This document shows, piece by piece, positions 39,498 through 47,313 of a stretch of 64,000 nt of DNA (position 1 is its first letter; each line of letters starts with the position of its first letter). Under the pieces are notes generated by a model. It was not told the origin of the DNA. It was given only the letters and a program-made list of their open reading frames with translations, and searched no databases. A program made the position numbers and the translations under genes. The DNA is taken from positions 1 to 64,000 of the forward strand of contig JADZDL010000256.1 in assembly GCA_020851075.1 (NCBI GenBank), written 5' to 3'. This DNA is from Planctomycetota bacterium. GTDB taxonomy: Bacteria; Planctomycetota; UBA1135; UBA2386.

Positions 39498-39636
39498 CGG
39501 CGGCCAGTGTGGCGACAGCCTTCCTGCGGCGCAACCATCGATCGCGCCAGCCGATGCGGGGCAGCGCGCCAGCCCCTCGAGGGCCGCCGGCGGCCTCCTT
39601 GGCAACTCAGGGCCTTTCGAGATGGCCAAAACCTGC

Positions 39637-39782
39637 TAGAATGTCGCCCTAGAACTGGCGTCCGGGCGGACCGGAATCGACACGACATTCCCCAGCGGCT
39701 AATTTGGAAGGGCGAACGCGTATTGCGTTCCGCCGTATCCAGATCCCTTCTGGGGCGCTCCTCTCGACGCCCCTGAAACCCC
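39637..39782 (+). promoter_or_regulatory. Possible promoter and structured leader of the gene at 39783
   Basis: A TAGAAT hexamer (39637-39642) could be a -10 element. The next 140 nt fold into at least two stems: 39711-39719 with 39725-39734 (GGCGAACGC against GCGTTCCGCC, one bulge), and a perfect GGGGCG/CGCCCC hairpin at 39752-39773 ending 9 nt before the ATG. There is no Shine-Dalgarno sequence, so the last hairpin may influence initiation. Confidence 0.3.
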
Positions 39783-40445
39783 ATGGCATCGAAAGCCCCT
39801 AGCAAGACCCCCGCGAAGAAGACCAAGCCGAAGACCAAGCCGAAGGCCAAGTCCAGCGCGCCTCGCACCGGCAGTAGTAGCAGCACCAGTAGCTCCCCCA
39901 AGGTTGGCGAAACCGCACCCAGCCGGTCGACCGGAACCCGTCCGGCCGCCGCCCGCAGTCCCGTGGCCCCTGCCAAGACCCGCCCGACCTTCGTGCCGCG
40001 CGCGATGGCGAGCCTCGATGACGATGACGTCCTGATGGCAAATGGCGGCGGCGGCGCAGGTTTTGGCCGCTGCGGCGGTCGCCTGCTGTCGAGCAAACTC
40101 GAGCAGACCCTCTGCAACCGCCTTGGCATCGCCGGCGTCGTGCACAGCCACAGCCCGCGCCACTACGAAGTCCGCTACAACGAAGGTCAGGTCGCGGCTT
40201 ACGCGCCGATGGTCGTGCTGCGCGGCCGCGGTCGCGAAGGCAAGAGCGTCGTCATCGAGGCCGTCGAAGAGGCCACCGCCCCGATCCTGCGCAAGGTCAT
40301 CGCGTTCCGAGCCCAGTACGGGCAGGAGTTCTACGTGATCCTGGTCGCCGCTGACGAAGTGCTCGACGAGGTTCCGCTCGCCGCCTACGACGAGTCCTGC
40401 TCGTCGACGAACGTCAACACGCTGATCGCCCGCCTCGCGGAGTGA
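39783..40445 (+). CDS. Protein with a histone-H1-like basic tail and an unknown C-terminal domain
   Basis: 220 residues. The first 40 are Lys/Pro/Ala/Ser repeats (KAPSKTPAKKTKPKTKPKAKSS), like histone H1 or AlgP tails, followed by a Ser/Pro linker to about residue 80. Residues about 95-220 form a compact alpha/beta domain (RLGIAGVVHSHSPRHYEVRYNEGQVAAYAPMV..., KSVVIEAVEEATAPILRKVIAFRAQYGQEFYVILVAADEVLDEV). I do not recognise the domain. Nucleic-acid binding through the tail is plausible. It has its own leader region and 204 bp to the next gene. Confidence 0.72.
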   Translation: MASKAPSKTPAKKTKPKTKPKAKSSAPRTGSSSSTSSSPKVGETAPSRSTGTRPAAARSPVAPAKTRPTFVPRAMASLDDDDVLMANGGGGAGFGRCGGRLLSSKLEQTLCNRLGIAGVVHSHSPRHYEVRYNEGQVAAYAPMVVLRGRGREGKSVVIEAVEEATAPILRKVIAFRAQYGQEFYVILVAADEVLDEVPLAAYDESCSSTNVNTLIARLAE

Positions 40446-40649
40446 TCCCTCTGGAGCCCGGGCGGGCCCCAAAGCGGGCCCCCGGAAGCTCGAAAACGCC
40501 CCGGAACCCGACGATTTTGCGCCTTCGTGCCCAGGAGAAATGCACTCCGGCAGCGTAGAGGCGCGTGATGAGGCTGGCAGCGCAGGCACTCGGCAGGTAT
40601 CGTACCGCGCCCTTTTGTCCGCTCTACCCCCAGCTTCCGAGTCACGACG

Positions 40650-42830
40650 TTGACGCACGACCTCGTCCATCTCGCGCGTTCCCTCCAGCTAGACACCCTC
40701 GAAGATGCTTGGGCGCAGGCGGTGCAAGCCCCGCGCGCCGAGGACACCGACCGCTACGCAGCTGCCATCGATCAGCTGTGTGAGCGAGATCTGGCCAGCC
40801 GCGCGCTCCCCCTGGCCAAAGCAATGATCGACGCGCTGGCCGCTGGCAACGCCGTCGATGCCGCGATGGAACTGGGCTTCCGCGTGCTGCGCCGCAGCGC
40901 CCACAACGACGCACTCGTGAAGGGCATCGCCGCCCTCATCGAACAGCGCTACGGCAGCGAAGATTGGTTCCCCGTGTTGAGCACGCGCGCCGGCCTCAGC
41001 AGCGGCGCTGCGGTCCCCGCCATCCTCGAGTTTGATCGCCTGCGTCGATTCACCAAGGGCTTCGTGGTCTACCACGCGGCTGGTTGGGGCGAGGGCAGCG
41101 TCACCGACTTTGCCGCTCCGACGCAGGAAGTCACGGTCGCCTTCGCCACCGGTCGTCGCGAATCGTTCCCGCTCGACACCCTGCTCTCGCGCTTCAAGCC
41201 GCTCGACCCCAACGACCTGCGCGCGATGAAGCTCATGCAGATGGACAAGCTGCGCGAAGAGGCCGAAAAGCGGCCGAGCGCGCTGCTGCGCCGCGTTGCC
41301 ACGCTGTATCGCGGCACGATCACGAGCCAGCAGCTCAAGTCCGAACTGTCGCCCGCGGTGATCAGCGAGAAGGATTGGCCTTCGTTCTGGAAGCGCGCCA
41401 AGGCGGCCGCCACGAAGGACCCGTGGCTGCGCGTCGAAGGTTCGACGACCCGCCCGACGTTCGTCGTGCGCGAGAAGCCAGTCGGCCTCGTCGACGAAGC
41501 GACGGTGACCCTAGGCCACCAGAACGACCTCGGCCAGCGCATTGGCGTGTTGCGCGACTATCTCGCGCGCGGCGAAGACGAAGAAGTGCGTTCGCAGATC
41601 CTCACGCTCGCGGCCAAGACCGTCGACGCGGCGATCGAAGAGAAGAAGGCCACGCACGCGCACATCCTCGACGGCATCCTGTTCCTTGAGGAAAACGGTC
41701 TGCAGGCCTCCGTGCCGGCTGCCAAGGAACTGCGCGCCCTGCTCGTCAAGGAAGACGGCAGCCTGCGCCCCGCCGCGATCGACCGCCTCGCCACGCAGGC
41801 CTCGCGCGAACACGCGATCGAACTGCTGCCCCAGGCTCTCGGGGAAAACTGGGCCGAACAGTGCGCGGTGCTGCTGACCGAGTGGCCAAACTCGGTGCTC
41901 GAAAACGTCGTCAACAAGCTGCTCACGCAGAACCAGGGCCCGCTCTGCCTGCCGATGTGGGACCGGGTTGCGCCGTATCCAAAGCGCTACCCGCTGATGA
42001 CCTACCTGCTCGGCAAGCTCTACGGCGACGGTCTGTTCGACGCCATGGAGCAACGCCCGTCGCCGGTCGCCGTCGGCCGCGTGATGCTGCACCTCGGCCG
42101 CGTGCTCAATGAAGACCGCAAGCGCAACGTGGTGCACAGCCGCTTGCTCGGCCGCCTCACGAGCTTGCTCACGGGCAAGCGCGGGCTCCTGCACCGCTCG
42201 CTCGACGGCATCTCACGCGAGGACCTGACGCACTACGTCGGCATCATCAAGCGCTCCGGCGAGGACTTCCCGCAGGAGATCGTCGACATGATCGACCGCG
42301 TGGTCGCCGACAAGTACCCGGACATCCACGCCCGGCCGGAGCTGCCGTTCTGGGAGAAGGAGTACATCTACACGACGCTCGACGGCCTCCACCGCATCAA
42401 GGAGGACTACCGCGTGCTCGTCGAGGACAAGATCCCGGCCAACAGCAAGTCGATCGGCGCCGCCGCCTCACTCGGCGACCTCAGCGAGAACAGCGAGTGG
42501 GAATCGGCCATGGAAGAGCAGCGCAACCTCACCGGTCGCGCGCAGGACATGGACCAGCAGCTGCGCAGCGCTCGCCTCATCGAGGACCAGGACGTGCCCG
42601 ACGACCGCGTCGCTCCCGGCACCAAGGTCACCTTCGTCGAAGAACTGTCGGGCAAGCACGTCACCTACCGCGTGCTCGGTCCGTGGGACGTCAACGACGA
42701 CCACACGATCAACTACCTCGCGCCGATCGCGCAGGGCCTGCTCGGCAAGACCGTCGGCGAGTTCGGCGAAGTGCCTGGGCCGACCGGCCCCGTTCGCGTC
42801 CAGATCTCGGTGATCGAACGGATCGTGTGA
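40650..42830 (+). CDS. GreA-type transcript cleavage factor with a 560-residue N-terminal extension
   Basis: 726 residues from a TTG at 40650. The last 160 residues are a full GreA: coiled coil from EKEYIYTTLDGLHRIKEDY, acidic tip LGDLSENSEWESAMEEQ (about 608-623), then the FKBP-like domain VTFVEELSGKHVTYRVLG...LLGKTVGEFGEV. GreA enters the RNA polymerase channel and rescues backtracked complexes. The extension is helical and carries an SH3-like piece near 130-190 (FTKGFVVYHAAGWGEGSVTDF...VAFATGRRESFPL), similar to segments in long spirochaete GreA proteins. It could bind polymerase or ribosomes. The stop overlaps the next start (GTGA). Confidence 0.88.
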   Translation: MTHDLVHLARSLQLDTLEDAWAQAVQAPRAEDTDRYAAAIDQLCERDLASRALPLAKAMIDALAAGNAVDAAMELGFRVLRRSAHNDALVKGIAALIEQRYGSEDWFPVLSTRAGLSSGAAVPAILEFDRLRRFTKGFVVYHAAGWGEGSVTDFAAPTQEVTVAFATGRRESFPLDTLLSRFKPLDPNDLRAMKLMQMDKLREEAEKRPSALLRRVATLYRGTITSQQLKSELSPAVISEKDWPSFWKRAKAAATKDPWLRVEGSTTRPTFVVREKPVGLVDEATVTLGHQNDLGQRIGVLRDYLARGEDEEVRSQILTLAAKTVDAAIEEKKATHAHILDGILFLEENGLQASVPAAKELRALLVKEDGSLRPAAIDRLATQASREHAIELLPQALGENWAEQCAVLLTEWPNSVLENVVNKLLTQNQGPLCLPMWDRVAPYPKRYPLMTYLLGKLYGDGLFDAMEQRPSPVAVGRVMLHLGRVLNEDRKRNVVHSRLLGRLTSLLTGKRGLLHRSLDGISREDLTHYVGIIKRSGEDFPQEIVDMIDRVVADKYPDIHARPELPFWEKEYIYTTLDGLHRIKEDYRVLVEDKIPANSKSIGAAASLGDLSENSEWESAMEEQRNLTGRAQDMDQQLRSARLIEDQDVPDDRVAPGTKVTFVEELSGKHVTYRVLGPWDVNDDHTINYLAPIAQGLLGKTVGEFGEVPGPTGPVRVQISVIERIV

Positions 42831-43552
42831 GTTCCCCGGCGCCCACCCAGCGCCTGGTGCTCGAACTCGGCGCCGGCGAGCGGATCGTCGGCGACCACCT
42901 GCCCGGCGCTTTGCCGGGCTACCTGTACCTGCACGGCATGGGCTCGGTGCGGGCCGGCGAGAAGAGCGAGCGCTTGCTCGACCACGCGGCGCAGAAGGGC
43001 CGCGCGTTCACGCGCTTCGACTTCCGCGGCCACGGGGAATCGTCCGGACAGATGGGCCAGGTCACGATCCGCGAGATCCTCGAGGACACCGCCCAGGTGC
43101 TGCGCGCCGTCGGCCCCTGCGTGCTGGTCGGCTCGAGCCTCGGTGGCCTCGTCGGCACCTTTGTGACCGCCCAACATGCCGATCTCGTGGTCGGCCTCAC
43201 GCTGCTAGCCCCGGCTTTCGGCCTGCTCGCGCGCCTGGAGCACCGCCTCGACCCCCAGGGCCGCATGTGGACCAGCGACGGCCGTTCGTTCCATCTCGCC
43301 GAACGTGTGGCCGCCGACGCGCGCACCCTCGACGAATCGAGCCTGCCGGGGCGCATCCACGTGCCCACCCTGGTCGTGCACGGCACCGCCGACGAAGTCG
43401 TGCCACCAGCGGCCAGCGAACGGCTGTTTGCGGCGCTCGCGACCCCGCGCAAGGAACTCTGGCTCGTTCCGGGCGGCGGCCACCGCCTCAACGAGATCGC
43501 CGCCGAGATCGGCCCGCGCACCGATGCTCTCGTCGCGTGCTGGCGCGGGTAG
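42827..43552 (+). CDS. Alpha/beta hydrolase
   Basis: 241 residues from GTG 42827, in a 4-nt overlap with the GreA fusion gene. The fold is complete: YLHGMGS, FDFRGHGES, nucleophile elbow VGSSLGG, acid HGTADEVVP and base GGGHRL. No signal peptide, so cytoplasmic. The substrate is unknown; coupling to a transcription factor gene probably reflects operon packing. Confidence 0.85.
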   Translation: MSSPAPTQRLVLELGAGERIVGDHLPGALPGYLYLHGMGSVRAGEKSERLLDHAAQKGRAFTRFDFRGHGESSGQMGQVTIREILEDTAQVLRAVGPCVLVGSSLGGLVGTFVTAQHADLVVGLTLLAPAFGLLARLEHRLDPQGRMWTSDGRSFHLAERVAADARTLDESSLPGRIHVPTLVVHGTADEVVPPAASERLFAALATPRKELWLVPGGGHRLNEIAAEIGPRTDALVACWRG

Positions 43553-43556
43553 ACTC

Positions 43557-44708
43557 ATGGCGACCAGCCCCCACCTCGCCATGCGGCTCGAAGACCTGCA
43601 AACGCCAACCCTGCTGATCCACCTCGATCGCATCCGGCACAACCTTGCCACGATGCGCCGCTGGCTCGCCGGCGATCTGCAGCGATGGCGCCCGCACGTG
43701 AAGACCTGCAAGGTGCCCGAGGTGCTCGCGCTGCTCCTTGAGGCCGGCGTGCGACGCTTCAAGTGCGCGACCACGCGCGAAGCCGAAGTGCTGCTCAGCA
43801 CCGCGCACGGCACGATCCCAGGCGAGCCGATCGACCTGCTGTTTGCCATGAATCTGCAGGGCCCCAACCTCGCGCGCGCCGCCGCCATTGCCGAAGGGGC
43901 GCCCCGCCACCGCTTCGCCGTGCTCACCGAGTCCCCCGAACACGCGCAGCACGTGGCCGGTCTCGGGCTCGGCGCGTTCGTCGATCTCGATCCTGGCTAC
44001 CATCGCACCGGCATTCCCCTCGACGAATTCGATCGCATCGCCGCGGTGACCACGGCCGCCGGCCAAGCCCTGCGCGGCCTGCATTGTTACGACGGCCATC
44101 TGCACTCGGGCTCGATGGCCGAACGTACGACCGCCGCGCACGCGATCTACCGCGACTTCGTGAGCCTGGCCCAACGACTCCACGTGCGCGGCGAACTCAT
44201 CACGAGTGGCACCCCGACGTTTCCCGCCGCGCTGTCGTTTGCGGCGTTTGCCGAGTTGGAACACACGGTGAGTCCGGGCACGGTGGTCTATTGGGACGCG
44301 CGCAGCGACCAGCTCGGCATCGATGGCTTTCAATGCGCCGTCGAAGTGCAGGCGCGCGTGATCAGTCGCCCGACGGCAACCCGTTTCACCTTGGATGCCG
44401 GCAGCAAAGCACTCGATGCGGCCGCTGGCGATCCCTGCGCCGAAGCGCGGGGGGCCTTCTGCGCCACCGCGCAGACGCCGAGTGAAGAGCACTTGCCGAT
44501 GCGTTGCGCCGACGGCGAAGCGCCGCCACTCGGCACCATCCTGCGCCTCGTGCCGCGCCACGTCTGCCCGACCGTGAACCTCGCTTCCGATGCGGTGCTC
44601 GTCGAGGACGGGCGCATCGTCGCCATCGTGCCGGTGCGCGCGCGCGGCCACGAAACCCTGCCGCGCCAGGAACGCACCCGCGACCAGCTGGAGATTCGAT
44701 TCCGGTGA
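43557..44708 (+). CDS. PLP-dependent D-threonine aldolase / D-serine dehydratase-like enzyme (DSD1 family)
   Basis: 383 residues from the ATG at 43557. Fold-type III barrel: LEDLQTPTLLIHLDRIRHN opens the family, WRPHVKTCK carries the PLP Lys49, and GLHCYDGHLH follows. The metal site characteristic of D-threonine aldolase and D-serine dehydratase is RHVCPTVN (His335, Cys337). Such enzymes cleave or dehydrate D-hydroxy amino acids; which of the two cannot be told by eye. It lies 4 bp after the hydrolase gene and overlaps the TPR gene by GTGA. Confidence 0.87.
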   Translation: MATSPHLAMRLEDLQTPTLLIHLDRIRHNLATMRRWLAGDLQRWRPHVKTCKVPEVLALLLEAGVRRFKCATTREAEVLLSTAHGTIPGEPIDLLFAMNLQGPNLARAAAIAEGAPRHRFAVLTESPEHAQHVAGLGLGAFVDLDPGYHRTGIPLDEFDRIAAVTTAAGQALRGLHCYDGHLHSGSMAERTTAAHAIYRDFVSLAQRLHVRGELITSGTPTFPAALSFAAFAELEHTVSPGTVVYWDARSDQLGIDGFQCAVEVQARVISRPTATRFTLDAGSKALDAAAGDPCAEARGAFCATAQTPSEEHLPMRCADGEAPPLGTILRLVPRHVCPTVNLASDAVLVEDGRIVAIVPVRARGHETLPRQERTRDQLEIRFR

Positions 44709-45310
44709 TCCCCGTTCCTCCCGCCCTGCAACGCGCCGCGGACGAAATCGACGGTTGGCTCGACCTGCGCTGCCCCGAACGCGCGCTCGATCTGCTCGCG
44801 CCGCTACTCGACGATCCCCTAGGCCGGCCCGCCGGCCTCACGATGCGCATTCGCGCGCGGGCTCGCCTGGGCCAATACCAGGCCGCCCTCGCCGACCTCG
44901 CCGAACTGCGCGCTGGCGGCCACCTGCCGGAATGGGTGGATCTGACCGAAGCCTGGTGCCGCAAACGCCTCGCCGACCTGCCGGGGGCCATTCGCAGCCT
45001 CGAGCGCCTGCTCGCGCGCGATGCGAGGTCGGATATCGGCCACTTCAATCTCGGCTGCTATCTGGCGCTCGCTGGCGAACGGCAGCGCGCCATCGACGAG
45101 ATCACGGTCGCCTGCGGCATCAACGACAGCTTCCGCGACTTCGCGCGCGACGAACCCGACCTCGACAGCCTGCGCAACGACCCGACCTTCCGGCAGCTGA
45201 TGCGACAGGGAGAACGTCACCCCGACGACCACCGCGGTCCTGGGGCGGCTGGGCACGCCACGGACGAAGAGGACGACGAGGACACCCCGCCCGCCCACGG
45301 GCTGAATTGA
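44705..45310 (+). CDS. TPR-like helical protein
   Basis: 201 residues from GTG 44705, overlapping the aldolase stop by 4 nt. Three TPR-like units are visible (ALDLLAPLLDDPLGRPAGLTMRIRARARLGQYQAALADLAEL; AIRSLERLLARDARSDIGHFNLGCYLALAG; DLDSLRNDPTFRQLM). The tail is acidic (DEEDDEDTPP). Likely a protein-interaction adaptor. No enzyme motif. Confidence 0.75.
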   Translation: MIPVPPALQRAADEIDGWLDLRCPERALDLLAPLLDDPLGRPAGLTMRIRARARLGQYQAALADLAELRAGGHLPEWVDLTEAWCRKRLADLPGAIRSLERLLARDARSDIGHFNLGCYLALAGERQRAIDEITVACGINDSFRDFARDEPDLDSLRNDPTFRQLMRQGERHPDDHRGPGAAGHATDEEDDEDTPPAHGLN

Positions 45311-45387
45311 CACGCGGGTGGCTTCGATGCCACCGGCAGATGCCAGACCCGAAGCACGCGGCAGCGCCGAACGGTCGAAACAGAGGC

Positions 45388-45392
45388 AGGAG
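45388..45392 (+). promoter_or_regulatory. Shine-Dalgarno site deciding the TTG start of the MoxR ATPase
   Basis: AGGAG stands 6 nt before TTG at 45399 and fixes this start over the upstream GTG at 45318. Confidence 0.55.
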
Positions 45393-45398
45393 CGCACC

Positions 45399-46337
45399 TT
45401 GCCTTTGCCACAGAGAACCCTCGACGCGCAGCAGGCGCGGGCCGCCATCGAACAGACCATCCAGAGTGTGGTCTCGGTGCCCAACCACGTCACCGAACCG
45501 ATCCTCTGCGCCCTGGTGGTCGGCGGCCACGTGCTGCTCGAGGGCATCCCTGGCATCGGCAAGACGCTGCTCGCGCGCACGCTCGCGCAATGCGTCGATT
45601 GCGACTTCCGCCGCATCCAGTTCACCAACGACCTGATGCCGTCCGACGTCGTCGGCACCGCCGTCTGGCGGCCCGACCTCGGCAAGTTCGCGTTCGTGCG
45701 CGGGCCGCTGTTTGCCAATCTGGTGCTCGCCGACGAGATCAACCGCACGAGTCCGCGCACGTTGTCGTGCCTGCTCGAAGCGATGGAGAACGGCCGCGTC
45801 TCGGTGGAAGGCCGCACACTGGAACTCGGCTCGCCGTTCACGGTGCTCGCTACGCGCAATCCGATCGAGTTCCACGGCACCTACCCGGTTCCGGAAGCGG
45901 CGCTGGATCGTTTCCTCGTGCGGGTCGAAGTCGGCTATCCCGATCCGGCCGCCGAACTCGCGCTCTACAGCGGCAAGGACCCCGAAGCCGTGCTCGCCAC
46001 CGTGCAGCCCATGATCACGCGCGCCGACCTGCTGGCGCTGCGCGAACAGGCGGAAGCCGTCGAAGTCAGTGGCCCGGTGGCCGAATACGCCTACCGCATC
46101 GTGCAGGCCACGCGCGAACACGAACTCGTGCAGCTCGGTGCGAGCCCGCGCGCGGCGCTCGCCTGGCTGCGCGCAGCGAAGGGGCGCGCGCTGCTGCATG
46201 GCCGCGACTACGTGCTCCCCGACGACCTGAAGACGCTCGCGATCCCGAGCCTCGCGCACCGCGTGTTCCTGCGCGGCGAAGCGACCGCCAGCACGCTGCT
46301 CGGCGAACTCCTGCAGACCGTCGAGGTACCGCTGTAG
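45399..46337 (+). CDS. MoxR-type AAA+ ATPase
   Basis: 312 residues from TTG 45399. AAA+ motifs: Walker A GIPGIGKT, Walker B LVLADEINRTSPR, and sensor 1 VLATRNPIEFHGTYPVPEAALDRF, typical of MoxR. MoxR proteins act as chaperones that insert cofactors or assemble complexes together with neighbouring DUF58 and VWA or transglutaminase proteins. The next two genes are exactly a DUF58 protein and a transglutaminase, so the set probably works on one envelope target. Confidence 0.93.
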   Translation: MPLPQRTLDAQQARAAIEQTIQSVVSVPNHVTEPILCALVVGGHVLLEGIPGIGKTLLARTLAQCVDCDFRRIQFTNDLMPSDVVGTAVWRPDLGKFAFVRGPLFANLVLADEINRTSPRTLSCLLEAMENGRVSVEGRTLELGSPFTVLATRNPIEFHGTYPVPEAALDRFLVRVEVGYPDPAAELALYSGKDPEAVLATVQPMITRADLLALREQAEAVEVSGPVAEYAYRIVQATREHELVQLGASPRAALAWLRAAKGRALLHGRDYVLPDDLKTLAIPSLAHRVFLRGEATASTLLGELLQTVEVPL

Positions 46338-46347
46338 GCGGGCAAAC

Positions 46348-47313
46348 GTGCGCATCCGGCCCACCGAGCTCGGTCTGAAGGGCGTGCTGCTGCTGTGCGC
46401 GCTCGACGTCGCCTTCCTGGCCACGGCCTACAGCAATCTGTTCTTCCTGCTCATCGCATTCTGTTGCGTCTTGGGCGGTCTTGGCCTGCTGTGGGCCATC
46501 AGCAACACCCGCGGCGTTGAGATCACGCGCCTCGAAGTGCCTCTCGCCGCCGCCGACCAACCGCGCGAACTTCGTTTCGTGCTGCACCATGCGCGCCGCC
46601 CAGCCGCCTACGACCTCGCCCTGAAACTGACGGCGGGCAACGCCTGCAGCGAGATTGCCCACATCGGCCGCTTCGAGGGCGAACACACCGTGCTCGCGAC
46701 GTTGCCGCCGCAAGGGCGCGGTGTGCACCCCATCACCGGCGTGCAGGTTGTATCCCGCTACCCGTTCGGCTTGTTTCAGGTGACGCGCAGCGTTCCGGTC
46801 GAAGCCGAACTCGTCACGCATCCGCGTGTTCTCACGCCGGCCGAGATCGCGGCCAAAGCTGGCGCTGGCGACCACGACCTCGTCTGCCTCACGGGCGCCC
46901 GCAGCAACAGCATTGCCGGGCTGCGCACGTTCCGCACCGGCGATACCACCGCGGACATCCACTGGAAGGCCACCGCGCGGCGCGGGCAGCCAGTGGTGAA
47001 AGAACGCGAACACGACTGCGGCGATCTCGTCGAGATCGTGCTCGATCGGCGCTGCGCCGACGAGCACTTCGAAGCCGCCTTGTCCCTGGCGACTACGGCC
47101 ATCCTGCAAGCGTGCGCGGACCAGCGACCGGTGCAATTCCGCAGCCAGGGCTTCGCGGTGAAACTCGGCGGCACCCAACCTTCGCCAACGCCACTTCTGC
47201 GCTGGCTCGCGGCTGCGAGTCCACTGCCGAACGACGCCCCACCGCCACCGCGCGGCAACCCGGGTTGCCTGCGCTTGCCGCGACTTCGCCAAGGGGAGGC
47301 GATCGATGCCTGA
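46348..47313 (+). CDS. DUF58 membrane protein
   Basis: 321 residues from GTG 46348, 10 bp after the MoxR gene. Two N-terminal membrane helices (residues about 8-50), then a beta domain, and the DUF58 signature GARSNSIAGLRTFRTGDTTADIHWKATARRGQPVVKEREHD. DUF58 proteins partner MoxR ATPases; the biochemical role is unsettled. Its end overlaps the next start by 8 nt. Confidence 0.92.
   Translation: MRIRPTELGLKGVLLLCALDVAFLATAYSNLFFLLIAFCCVLGGLGLLWAISNTRGVEITRLEVPLAAADQPRELRFVLHHARRPAAYDLALKLTAGNACSEIAHIGRFEGEHTVLATLPPQGRGVHPITGVQVVSRYPFGLFQVTRSVPVEAELVTHPRVLTPAEIAAKAGAGDHDLVCLTGARSNSIAGLRTFRTGDTTADIHWKATARRGQPVVKEREHDCGDLVEIVLDRRCADEHFEAALSLATTAILQACADQRPVQFRSQGFAVKLGGTQPSPTPLLRWLAAASPLPNDAPPPPRGNPGCLRLPRLRQGEAIDA

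Noticed and set aside
39648-39740. Sequence reminiscent of a tmRNA 5' end (GGACCGGAATCGAC)
   Set aside because: No matching T-arm or CCA end occurs downstream, and a well-formed protein gene begins at 39783.
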